From Clostridia bacterium (GTDB lineage: Bacteria > Bacillota > Clostridia > Oscillospirales > CAG-382), in the NCBI GenBank assembly GCA_017501055.1, contig JAFVXP010000136.1:1-8093 (forward strand): a DNA stretch of 8,093 nt, given 5' to 3'. Both the position numbers and the translations under genes were made by a program. The notes below the pieces were generated by a model. It was not told the origin of the DNA and ran no database searches. It worked only from the letters and a program-made list of their open reading frames with translations. Positions 1 to 6,442 of the stretch are shown one piece after another (the first letter of the stretch is position 1; the number at the start of each line of letters is the position of its first letter).

Positions 1-40
1 AGAGTATAAAACTTAAGTTAAAAATATAAATGTTACTAAA

Positions 41-45
41 AGGAG
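41..45 (+). promoter_or_regulatory. Shine-Dalgarno site of the response regulator gene
   Basis: AGGAG lies nine bases before the ATG at 55 and fixes that start. The AT-rich sequence before it (1-40) has TATAAA-like strings at 5-10 and 25-30, but no convincing -35 partner, so I do not call a promoter. Confidence 0.8.
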
Positions 46-54
46 TGTGCTTGT

Positions 55-747
55 ATGGCAACAAAAATCCTTGTTATCGACGACGACCTTAATATCTGTA
101 ATTTGCTCCAAATGTACCTCGAAAAAGAGGGTTATGAGGTCAGGACCGCAAACGACGGCGTTGAGGGTGTTTCGGCTTTCCGTATGTACGAGCCTGATAT
201 GGTCCTTCTTGATATAATGCTTCCCAAGAAGGACGGCTGGCAGATCTGCCGTGAAATTCGTGAGCATTCTTCAAAGCCTATCATTATGATCTCCGCCAAG
301 GGCGAAACGATCGATAAGGTGCTTGGCTTGGAGCTTGGTGCAGACGATTATATCGTAAAGCCCTTCGATATGAAAGAGGTCTTCGCCCGTATAAAGGCCG
401 TTTTGCGCCGCTATGCGAACCACGACACCGCCGATGGCGAGCTTATAAAGTTTGACAATCTTGAAATATCTCTTCAGAAATACGAGCTTAAGGTTTGCGG
501 TAAATCCGTTGACCTTCCCCCGAAGGAGCTTGAGCTTATCTATTTCCTCGCCTCCAATTATAACAGAGTTTTCACCCGTGACCAGCTTCTTGATAAGGTC
601 TGGGGCTTTGATTACCTTGGTGACAGCCGTACCGTTGACGTTCATATCAAGCGCCTTCGTGAAAAGCTTGAAAATGCATCCGAAAGCTGGACTCTCAAGA
701 CAATTTGGGGCGTTGGCTATAAGTTTGAAGTAACCACCGAAAATTAA
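55..747 (+). CDS. OmpR/PhoB-family two-component response regulator
   Basis: DNA-binding response regulator of 230 residues, the usual length for the OmpR/PhoB family. The receiver domain covers about residues 4-115: acidic pocket D9-D11, phospho-acceptor D53 in the LLDIMLP context, S80 at the switch Ser/Thr position, and K102 before P103-F104. A winged-helix domain (about 130-228) ends in the typical WGVGYKFE hairpin. By family knowledge a sensor histidine kinase phosphorylates D53 and the dimer then binds direct repeats in promoters. No kinase gene is in the window; it may lie upstream of position 1 or elsewhere. The receiver resembles the WalR/PhoP/ResD group, but I cannot assign an orthologue or target. 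The gene ends at its own terminator, so it is probably not cotranscribed with the sporulation genes that follow. Confidence 0.95.
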   Translation: MATKILVIDDDLNICNLLQMYLEKEGYEVRTANDGVEGVSAFRMYEPDMVLLDIMLPKKDGWQICREIREHSSKPIIMISAKGETIDKVLGLELGADDYIVKPFDMKEVFARIKAVLRRYANHDTADGELIKFDNLEISLQKYELKVCGKSVDLPPKELELIYFLASNYNRVFTRDQLLDKVWGFDYLGDSRTVDVHIKRLREKLENASESWTLKTIWGVGYKFEVTTEN

Positions 748-785
748 AATATTAACGAGAAAGTTTTTTCATAATTTCTCCTTGG

Positions 786-821
786 GAACTGTGCCGAATA
801 AAACGGCACAGTTCTTTTTTT
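786..821 (+). terminator. Rho-independent terminator after the response regulator
   Basis: Eleven-base perfect stem: left arm 786-796 (GAACTGTGCCG) pairs with 804-814 (CGGCACAGTTC) around a seven-base A-rich loop, followed by seven T (815-821). It starts 38 bases after the response regulator stop and should isolate that gene from the sporulation operon. Confidence 0.93.
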
Positions 822-840
822 ATCTTTTTGTGCATACAAT
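813..840 (+). promoter_or_regulatory. Candidate sigma-E (sporulation, mother cell) promoter
   Basis: CATACAAT at 833-840 matches the Bacillus sigma-E -10 consensus CATACAnT at every defined position. The -35 side is weak: the best fit to kmATATT that I find is TCTTTTT at 813-819 (5 of 7, 13-base spacer), which lies in the T tract of the preceding terminator. Transcription would start near 847, just before the GAGGG at 851. SpoVB and spoIIIA are sigma-E genes in Bacillus, so the placement fits. The -10 match is seen; its function is inferred. Confidence 0.5.
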
Positions 841-850
841 CGAACAAAAA

Positions 851-860
851 GAGGGTGATG
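851..860 (+). promoter_or_regulatory. Shine-Dalgarno plus ATG in the wrong frame for spoVB
   Basis: GAGGG (851-855) lies only two bases before an ATG at 858-860, or somewhat further from codons just after it. This ATG opens a frame of 24 codons that stops at 930-932, inside the spoVB coding region. It is one base out of phase with spoVB. It is either the true spoVB start disrupted by an extra A in the run 861-865, or the start of a short leader peptide. Confidence 0.5.
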
Positions 861-906
861 AAAAATAAAAACAAACGCAGGGATCCTCATAAAGGGTGCG
901 GCGGCG

Positions 907-2400
907 ATGACCGTGTTCTCGCTTATCAATAAATTGCTTGGCGTTTTCCTAAGGCTTTTCCTTTCTGCACGTATCGGAAGTGAGGGAATGGGTCTGTATC
1001 AGCTTGTAATGAGCGTTTATACGATGTTTTCGACCTTCGCAACGGCAGGCTTTACCGTTTCGGTCTCCCGTCTTATTGCCGAAAAGGACCAAAGAAGCAA
1101 GGCAGACTCAAACAGACTTATGAGCAATTCCTTTTTGGCATCTGCTTTGATAAGCGCCGTTGCAACTTTGATAATGCTGTTTTGCTCGGATATAATTGCA
1201 GAAAGGTTTCTCGGCGATATACGTTGCGGACAGCCTTTAAGGATTTTGGCATTAAGTATGCCGTTTATGGCGTTTGCGGCGTGTCTGAAGGGTTGGTTTA
1301 TCGCAAGGCAGAAGGTTACGATAACCTCTTCGGCTTCGCTTTTTGAGCAGATTATAAAAATAACCGTCACTGCGCTGTTTTTGAATATTATATTCTCAAA
1401 GACCGACGATATCGGAACACTTTGTACGGGAATAGTTATGGGCGTTACGGTTTCGGAGATGTGCTCGTTCACCTATCTCTTCCTCTTCCGTGCAATACCG
1501 AAAAGGAAGGAAAAGCAAAGATCCTTCCCGACCGAAACAAAGCGTGACAGTATGCGTTCATTAATAAACGTAACTCTGCCGATATCGCTTTCGGTCTATC
1601 TGACAAGCATACTGCACACTTCGGAAACGCTTCTTATTCCCTACGTTTTCGAAAGCTATTCGGGCGACAGAAGCTATGCACTTTCGCAATTCGGTATGAT
1701 ACGTGGAATGGTCGTGCCGATATTATTCTTCCCGTTTGCGTTTTTGGGAAGCCTTGTTTCGGTGTTCACACCCGAAATAAGCCGTCTTAACCTTATGCCC
1801 GACCGCAAACCGTTAAATTCCCGTATATCGTCGGTGATGTCGTTCGTTTCGATACTCTCCATAGCCGTCGGCGGACTTTTCTTCTTTCTGCCAAGCGAGA
1901 TCGGCGAAGCCTTCTATCCCGGAGAGAATACCGCAAAGGCAATAGCTATACTTTCGCTCGTAACGCCGTTTATGTACGTAGAGACCGTCTCCGACGGACT
2001 TTTGAAGGCTATCGGGGAACAGGTTCAAACGCTGAAATTTACGGTCTATAATTCGGTGTTGCGTGTTGTACTTATCCTTCTTCTCGTTTCACGAACGGGC
2101 GAAATCGGCTATCTCTGGCTTTTGGTTATATCAAACACGTTTACTTACGTGCTCTGCCGACACAGACTTTATAAAGCAACGGGAGTTAAACCACGTTGGC
2201 AGACGGATATATTCCTTCCGTTAATTTGTGCCCTCTCGGGCGGTTTTTCTGCACGGTTCTTGCTTAACAAGCTTAACTTTAACGGTGCAATATTAAACGC
2301 ATCGGTGGGGACTGTCGTTTATATCGGCGTGTTTGCATTGATATTAATGCTTTTTGCTTATGAACGTATAAAAACAACGGTAAAAAGGTTGCGTGGATAA
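907..2400 (+). CDS. spoVB: SpoVB-like polysaccharide/lipid-linked precursor flippase (MATE/MOP superfamily)
   Basis: Multi-pass inner-membrane protein of the MOP superfamily (MATE, MurJ, SpoVB). The first in-frame ATG gives 497 residues; SpoVB of Bacillus has about 518. The N-terminal part has the typical pattern LGVFLR, GSEGMGLYQL, then AGFTVSVSRLIAE, and hydrophobic segments follow to the C terminus, which ends in basic residues. By family knowledge these proteins flip lipid-linked cell wall or polysaccharide precursors, and SpoVB is needed for spore cortex. The adjacent spoIIIA genes favour SpoVB over MurJ or a capsule flippase. The start is doubtful: the 15 codons before this ATG (862-906) are open and encode ILIKGAAA, which looks like the conserved beginning of the first membrane helix, but they contain no ATG, GTG or TTG. 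The stop shares one base with the spoIIIAA start. Confidence 0.85.
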   Translation: MTVFSLINKLLGVFLRLFLSARIGSEGMGLYQLVMSVYTMFSTFATAGFTVSVSRLIAEKDQRSKADSNRLMSNSFLASALISAVATLIMLFCSDIIAERFLGDIRCGQPLRILALSMPFMAFAACLKGWFIARQKVTITSSASLFEQIIKITVTALFLNIIFSKTDDIGTLCTGIVMGVTVSEMCSFTYLFLFRAIPKRKEKQRSFPTETKRDSMRSLINVTLPISLSVYLTSILHTSETLLIPYVFESYSGDRSYALSQFGMIRGMVVPILFFPFAFLGSLVSVFTPEISRLNLMPDRKPLNSRISSVMSFVSILSIAVGGLFFFLPSEIGEAFYPGENTAKAIAILSLVTPFMYVETVSDGLLKAIGEQVQTLKFTVYNSVLRVVLILLLVSRTGEIGYLWLLVISNTFTYVLCRHRLYKATGVKPRWQTDIFLPLICALSGGFSARFLLNKLNFNGAILNASVGTVVYIGVFALILMLFAYERIKTTVKRLRG

Positions 2401-3296
2401 TGAATGAAAGCTCGATAGGCTTGCTTTTCAGATATTTGCCCCTGCGTCTTTCGGTGGCGGTAAATTCTCTGCCGAAGGATATATTGGAAAACATAAACGA
2501 AATACGGCTTCGCAAAAGAGGTGCTTTGTCTGTCACGCTTGGCGTTACAAACCTTTTTCTTGACGGGAAGGGGAATATATGCCCTCTCGGATCTGCAATT
2601 ACCGTGACCGACGAGGAGATTAATGAATGTGTCCGGCGTTTAACGGAAGGCTCTCTGTATAGCTATGATGAATACGTTGCCTGCGGTTTTATTCCACTTT
2701 CCTGCGGAGGAAGGGCAGGAGTCTGCGGAAAGACGAACAGAAACGGCTTTTCGGAGATATATTCGGTCAATCTAAGGCTTCACCGATTTATCCCCGACGT
2801 TGCAAAACCTCTTGTTGAGGAGCTTGCAGCTAACGGCATTAAGGGTACAGTCGTATGCTCTCCGCCTGCGTTTGGAAAGACGACCTTCCTTCGGAGTATT
2901 GCCTATCTTCTTGCTGTCGGGAAGGGAATCGAACCAAAACGTGTTGCGGTTGCAGACGAGCGAAACGAGATAGCCGTCGGTATCTTCGGTTCGGGCTTGC
3001 TTGACGTTCTTTCGGGTATGCCTAAGGGTGAGGCAATAACACTTTTAACACGCACGATGTCGCCCGAAATTATAATCTGCGACGAAATAAGCGCAAACGA
3101 AACGGAATCTGTGCTCGAAGCACAAAACACGGGTGTTTCGCTTATCGCTTCGGTACATTGCAGGGATATTAACGAGCTTAAAAAGCGTGGGAGAATGAAA
3201 CAACTGTTGGAAAACAACGTGTTTCCTCTCTGTGTTGTTTTGGGGTATGACGGCGGATATACCTGCAAGGTGATGAAAACGGAGGACTTTTTATGA
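2400..3296 (+). CDS. spoIIIAA: Stage III sporulation protein AA, secretion-type ATPase
   Basis: Cytoplasmic ATPase of the SpoIIIA-SpoIIQ channel between mother cell and forespore, related to type II/IV secretion ATPases. It has 298 residues, close to the family norm. Visible motifs: the conserved N-terminal block YSYDEYVACG...GGRAGVCG (88-110); P-loop SPPAFGKTT (154-162) with K160 and T161; DERNE (186-190); Walker B PEIIICDEI (222-230) with D228 and E229; and ASVHC (250-254). The first P-loop position is Ser rather than Gly. The start ATG shares its A with the spoVB stop (TAATG); a weak AAGG lies at 2385-2388, so translation is probably coupled. It overlaps spoIIIAB by four bases. By family knowledge it powers or assembles the channel that keeps the engulfed forespore active. 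Confidence 0.96.
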   Translation: MNESSIGLLFRYLPLRLSVAVNSLPKDILENINEIRLRKRGALSVTLGVTNLFLDGKGNICPLGSAITVTDEEINECVRRLTEGSLYSYDEYVACGFIPLSCGGRAGVCGKTNRNGFSEIYSVNLRLHRFIPDVAKPLVEELAANGIKGTVVCSPPAFGKTTFLRSIAYLLAVGKGIEPKRVAVADERNEIAVGIFGSGLLDVLSGMPKGEAITLLTRTMSPEIIICDEISANETESVLEAQNTGVSLIASVHCRDINELKKRGRMKQLLENNVFPLCVVLGYDGGYTCKVMKTEDFL

Positions 3297-3778
3297 AATG
3301 GCTTGGTGCTTTGCTTTTCGTGTGTGCTTCCTATCTTTTCGGTAAAAGACTTTCAAAAGACGAGGAAGAAAGACTTTTGTCGGTCGATTCTTTAATTCGG
3401 CTTTTAACCTATATGAAACGAAGGATAAACAGCGAAAGAACGCCTTTGTTCGAGCTGTTTTCCTCTTTCCGTGACGGATATTTTGAGCGTATCGGGGTTC
3501 TTGAGGAGATTAACCGCAACCGAGATATTTCGGAGGAAAAATGGGAAAGGGTCTTGTCTTTAATGTCCTTCGATGCGGACATAAAAACCGAACTGCTCCG
3601 TTTTTTCACAGAGCTTGGCACACTTCAGCTTGAAGATCAGCTTAAGCGTATAGACTATATTGTTTCTCTTCTTTCCGAAAGGCAATGCCTTATAAAAAAA
3701 GAGCTCCCCGACAAGCAAAAAACAATAAAAACCGTGTGCCTTCTCGCAGGTATGCTGATGACGATAATTCTCTTGTGA
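3293..3778 (+). CDS. spoIIIAB: Stage III sporulation protein AB
   Basis: Membrane component of the SpoIIIA channel, of 161 residues against about 170 in Bacillus. A hydrophobic segment lies at the N terminus (about 3-16), a long charged helical domain in the middle, and a second hydrophobic segment at the very end (about 146-161). This layout resembles the type II secretion GspF fold to which the family has been compared. The ELGTLQLEDQ stretch (107-116) fits the conserved LG...D..Q pattern of the family. GGAGG at 3281-3285, seven bases before the ATG, is the strongest ribosome site inside the operon. The start overlaps the spoIIIAA stop as ATGA. It probably contacts the ATPase SpoIIIAA, by analogy with secretion systems. 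Confidence 0.92.
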   Translation: MKWLGALLFVCASYLFGKRLSKDEEERLLSVDSLIRLLTYMKRRINSERTPLFELFSSFRDGYFERIGVLEEINRNRDISEEKWERVLSLMSFDADIKTELLRFFTELGTLQLEDQLKRIDYIVSLLSERQCLIKKELPDKQKTIKTVCLLAGMLMTIILL

Positions 3779-3780
3779 CA

Positions 3781-3800
3781 GAAAGGAAAAAGAAAAATTG
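3781..3800 (+). promoter_or_regulatory. Ribosome site that selects a TTG start for spoIIIAC
   Basis: GAAAGG at 3781-3786 lies 11 bases before TTG 3798-3800. No ATG or GTG occurs in frame between the preceding stop and this codon, so TTG is the only reasonable start. Confidence 0.7.
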
Positions 3801-3992
3801 GGAATCACGCTGATACTTAAAATAGCAGGAATCGGACTTGTTGTAGCCGTTGCCTGCCAGATATTACAAAAAAGCGGCCGTGACGAGCAGGCAACCTTCG
3901 TTACCGTCGCAGGCGTAATTATCGTAATGCTTATGCTTTCAAAAGAGATAAGCTCGCTGTTTTCAACGCTGAAAAGCGTTTTTGGGCTGTGA
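3798..3992 (+). CDS. spoIIIAC: Stage III sporulation protein AC
   Basis: Small integral membrane protein of 64 residues (usual length about 68) with two hydrophobic helices, about 4-24 and 32-48. A short polar turn (KSGRDEQ, 25-31) lies between them, and the family pattern 'LILKIAGIG...CQILQKSGRDEQA' is clear. It starts with TTG, 19 bases after the spoIIIAB stop, and overlaps spoIIIAD by four bases (GTGA). In Bacillus it is one of the small membrane parts of the SpoIIIA channel; its exact role is not settled. Confidence 0.95.
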   Translation: MGITLILKIAGIGLVVAVACQILQKSGRDEQATFVTVAGVIIVMLMLSKEISSLFSTLKSVFGL

Positions 3993-4372
3993 ACGTCTAT
4001 GCGGTATGCGGTTTTGCCGTTGCCTCTGCGTGCATAATCGCACTCCTTCGACAGATACGCCCCGAGCTTGCAACAATATCGGTTGCACTTGTCGGCGTTT
4101 TGATATTTATATATCTGCTTAACGGACTTTCTCCCTTCGTTGCTTTTTTGAAAAACACCGCAATGGAAACAGGCAACGGGGGATATTTCGCCTTGATGTT
4201 AAAATCGCTTGCGATCTCGCTTTGCTGCCGTGTCAGCGCAGACGTTTGCCGTGATTGCGGAGAAAGCTCTCTTGCTTCAAGAGTCGAGCTTGCAGGCAAG
4301 GTGAGTATAGTGATAATAAGTATTCCCGTTGTTGAACAGCTTTTCGGAATTGCAAAGGATATGCTCGGATGA
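3989..4372 (+). CDS. spoIIIAD: Stage III sporulation protein AD
   Basis: Integral membrane protein of 127 residues, close to the usual 130 or so. Hydrophobic stretches lie at about 3-20, 27-53, 65-80 and 102-122. The conserved central pattern is present: YFALMLKSLAI, then VCRDCGESSLASRVELAGK (86-104). It starts with GTG inside the end of spoIIIAC, and its stop overlaps the spoIIIAE ATG (ATGA). No strong Shine-Dalgarno precedes it (only GGG at 3984-3986), so translation probably depends on ribosomes ending spoIIIAC. It acts as a membrane part of the mother-cell channel. Confidence 0.95.
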   Translation: MNVYAVCGFAVASACIIALLRQIRPELATISVALVGVLIFIYLLNGLSPFVAFLKNTAMETGNGGYFALMLKSLAISLCCRVSADVCRDCGESSLASRVELAGKVSIVIISIPVVEQLFGIAKDMLG

Positions 4373-5469
4373 AAAAAATATTTTTAATAACAGCTTTCAT
4401 ATTCTGCCTTTTGCCCTGCTTTTGTATAAAGACCCTTGCTTATGAGGATTCGCAAACCGAAAGCATTGCCGAGCAAGCAGGTGCAAATAATCTTGAAAAC
4501 GACTATCTCACAGAGGACGAGCTTTCGGGAGATAAGTCTGTAAACGTCTTTGAAAAAACGCTTTCCATAATAAAAGATTCTCTGCGTGACAACGGTCTTT
4601 CGGTGGTAAGATCATTCGGCGGTGTGTTGGCGGTGGTTTTGCTTTCCTGCGTTATGGGTGCAATGAAGTTCGGGCAGAACGAAACGCTGGACAAGGTCTG
4701 CGGATATATCTCCGTGCTTGTTTTGGCAGGGGTTACTTATAATATACTCTACAAGCTTTTCGTCTATATAACCGCCGTTATGGAATCGCTAACCGTTGCC
4801 GTAGGGTCGTTAATGCCCATCATGGCATCGTTGTACGTTTTCGGCGGTAACTCTGCCGCCGGTGCGGCATCAAGCACCGGCTTGCTCCTCTTACTTTCGG
4901 TAATATCGATGATATGCACAAAAGTGATACTTCCGCTGTTGCGGATCTCATTTGCACTCTGCCTTACCGGTGCAATACCGGGGAGCATAAATCTCGGCTC
5001 GGTGACAAACCTTGTAAAAAATACCTCGACAACGCTAATGGCGTTTGTATTCACACTGCTTGGCTTTGCATTGTATCTTCAAACTGCCGTTGCCTCTGCA
5101 AGCGATAGCTTTGTGACGAGAAGCGTTAAATTCGCAAGCGGCGTTATCGTGCCCGTTATAGGCAATATGCTTGGAGATGCATCGAGGACTGTTATGGCAT
5201 CGGTTTCGGTGATAAAAGGCTCTGTCGGGGCTGTTGGCGTGGTTATAATACTTTCCATAGTGATACCGCCGATAATCGTTGTACTGCTGAATAAATTAAT
5301 GCTTTTAATTTGCGGTATCGTTTCAAAATCTCTGGGTTGCGAAATTGAAAGCCGTTTTCTCTATGACCTTCTCGGGACGTTGAACGTCCTGCTTGCGCTT
5401 GTTGCAGGCGCAGGCGCAGTTTGTATAATTGCGCTTGCCGTGTTCGTAAAAACGGGGGTGGCGGTGTGA
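4369..5469 (+). CDS. spoIIIAE: Stage III sporulation protein AE
   Basis: Polytopic membrane protein of 366 residues (Bacillus about 400). The N terminus is a signal-peptide-like segment (MKKIF..., about 1-24) followed by an acidic hydrophilic stretch (25-60). Several hydrophobic segments follow, at about 83-99, 111-133, 138-159, 170-200, 221-241, 290-317 and 336-360. Small-residue-rich stretches such as NSAAGAASSTG (161-171) and IPGSINLGSVTNLVKNTS (203-220) are as in the family. AAAGGA at 4354-4359 serves the ATG, nine bases downstream. The stop overlaps the spoIIIAF GTG. SpoIIIAE is the largest membrane subunit of the channel and is thought to form part of the export apparatus, by analogy with secretion systems. 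Confidence 0.95.
   Translation: MKKIFLITAFIFCLLPCFCIKTLAYEDSQTESIAEQAGANNLENDYLTEDELSGDKSVNVFEKTLSIIKDSLRDNGLSVVRSFGGVLAVVLLSCVMGAMKFGQNETLDKVCGYISVLVLAGVTYNILYKLFVYITAVMESLTVAVGSLMPIMASLYVFGGNSAAGAASSTGLLLLLSVISMICTKVILPLLRISFALCLTGAIPGSINLGSVTNLVKNTSTTLMAFVFTLLGFALYLQTAVASASDSFVTRSVKFASGVIVPVIGNMLGDASRTVMASVSVIKGSVGAVGVVIILSIVIPPIIVVLLNKLMLLICGIVSKSLGCEIESRFLYDLLGTLNVLLALVAGAGAVCIIALAVFVKTGVAV
5454..5468 (+). promoter_or_regulatory. Ribosome site that selects a GTG start for spoIIIAF
   Basis: GGGGGTG at 5454-5460 lies five bases before GTG 5466-5468. This start removes 15 implausible residues of a longer open frame that begins with ATG at 5421, and puts the first membrane helix at the N terminus. 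Confidence 0.75.
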
Positions 5470-5921
5470 ACGGTTTTTTCTATACCTTGCTTGTAACCTC
5501 GGTCTGCGGTGCGGTATGCACGATGCTGTCGGGAGTGGGTTTTGAAAAGTATATCAAATATATCGCTTCGCTCGTTTGTATTTGTGTTATGCTTTCTCCG
5601 TTGAAGGAGATTGACGTATCATCGTTTTTTGATATGGAAACAAATTTTGAAATCGAAAACACACAAGAAAGCGAAGGACTTTATCCGCTTGCAACAGAAA
5701 TAACCGAAGAAAATGCAGAAAGCTATATTAACGAAATCGTTTTTTCGGAATTTGGCATAAAACCGAAGGCAACCGACATAAAAATAGATTGGGACTCAAA
5801 CGAACCGATTATCGAAAATATAACCGTCGTTTTCCAAAAAGAAGATATGCATTGTAAGGACTCGGCGGAAGACTATCTTAAAAACGTTTTGGGCGGAGAG
5901 GTGAAAATTATTGAAGGTTGA
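5466..5921 (+). CDS. spoIIIAF: Stage III sporulation protein AF
   Basis: Channel component of 151 residues from the GTG start. Two hydrophobic helices at the N terminus (about 4-22 and 29-45) are followed by a linker rich in acidic residues (48-70). A C-terminal domain (about 78-150) has the alternating pattern of a ring-building motif, ending DYLKNVLGGEVKIIEG. By family knowledge this domain faces the space between the mother-cell and forespore membranes and can form rings. The gene overlaps spoIIIAE by four bases (GTGA) and spoIIIAG by 11 bases. The open frame extends upstream to an ATG at 5421, but those codons encode a Gly/Arg-rich peptide unlike the family, so I reject that start. Confidence 0.9.
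   Translation: MNGFFYTLLVTSVCGAVCTMLSGVGFEKYIKYIASLVCICVMLSPLKEIDVSSFFDMETNFEIENTQESEGLYPLATEITEENAESYINEIVFSEFGIKPKATDIKIDWDSNEPIIENITVVFQKEDMHCKDSAEDYLKNVLGGEVKIIEG
5895..5913 (+). promoter_or_regulatory. Ribosome site that selects a TTG start for spoIIIAG
   Basis: GGAGAGGTG at 5895-5903 lies seven bases before TTG 5911-5913. It is a strong site combined with a weak start codon, inside the end of spoIIIAF. Confidence 0.8.
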
Positions 5922-6420
5922 ACAATGGCTTGAAAAACTGAAAAAGCTGTTCGGCACAAAGGGCGGAGCTTTTATAATAATCGGTCTTATCGCAGGGCTG
6001 GCACTGCTTTTAATACCTTCCGAAACGGAAACTCCCGAAACTGCGGAATATACGGGCGAAGGTATAACCTCGGTTGAATATTGCAACGAACTCGAGCAGA
6101 AAGCAGAGGAATTAATATTGCGCCTGCCCGAGGTTAAGAATTGCTCGGTGTTCATAACGCTCGAATCGGGATTTCGGTATATCTATGCGACCGACCAACA
6201 CGTTCGGGAGGAAAGCGGTTCAAAGCAGACCGACAAGACGATAGTGCTTGCCGACAATACCGACGGAGAAACAGCAATTTTGGTTGAAGAAACGATGCCG
6301 AAGATTGCGGGTGTTGCCGTTGTCTGCGAGGGTGCATCGTACGAAACGCAAAGAAGAATTATCGACCTTATATGCGCCTTGTTCGATATAAAAAGCAATC
6401 GAATAAGCGTTCAAACATAA
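5911..6420 (+). CDS. spoIIIAG: Stage III sporulation protein AG, ring-forming channel subunit
   Basis: Single-pass membrane protein of 169 residues, shorter than Bacillus SpoIIIAG (about 229). It has a short basic cytoplasmic head (1-17), a membrane helix (about 18-35), a Glu/Thr-rich linker (37-52), and a ring-building domain. The domain's first half (about 55-88, with RLPEVKNCSVFITLE) and second half (about 130-168, with MPKIAGVAVVCEGA) flank a hydrophilic insertion (about 89-130). By family knowledge this insertion forms the extra beta region of the large SpoIIIAG ring. It acts in the intermembrane space as the main channel ring, together with SpoIIIAH and SpoIIQ. It starts with TTG and ends 22 bases before spoIIIAH. 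Confidence 0.93.
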   Translation: MKVEQWLEKLKKLFGTKGGAFIIIGLIAGLALLLIPSETETPETAEYTGEGITSVEYCNELEQKAEELILRLPEVKNCSVFITLESGFRYIYATDQHVREESGSKQTDKTIVLADNTDGETAILVEETMPKIAGVAVVCEGASYETQRRIIDLICALFDIKSNRISVQT

Positions 6421-6442
6421 AACATACATACGGAGGGCAATA

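Noticed and set aside
271..645. Long minus-strand frame within the response regulator, and similar frames opposite spoVB and spoIIIA genes
   Set aside because: They are antisense to confidently identified genes, have no family resemblance, and arise from codon bias of the true frame.
757..780. GAGAAA/TTTCTC hairpin after the response regulator as a separate terminator
   Set aside because: It is only six AT-rich pairs with a 12-base loop and no T tract; the strong terminator follows directly.
5421..5465. Upstream ATG extension of spoIIIAF
   Set aside because: The extra 15 residues are Gly/Arg-rich, lie wholly within spoIIIAE, and lack a ribosome site. GTG 5466 has GGGGGTG before it and the usual four-base overlap.
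6423..6430. CATACATA before spoIIIAH as an internal sigma-E -10
   Set aside because: It misses the final consensus T, lies only 12 bases before the ATG so the ribosome site would be at or before the transcript start, and has no clear -35.
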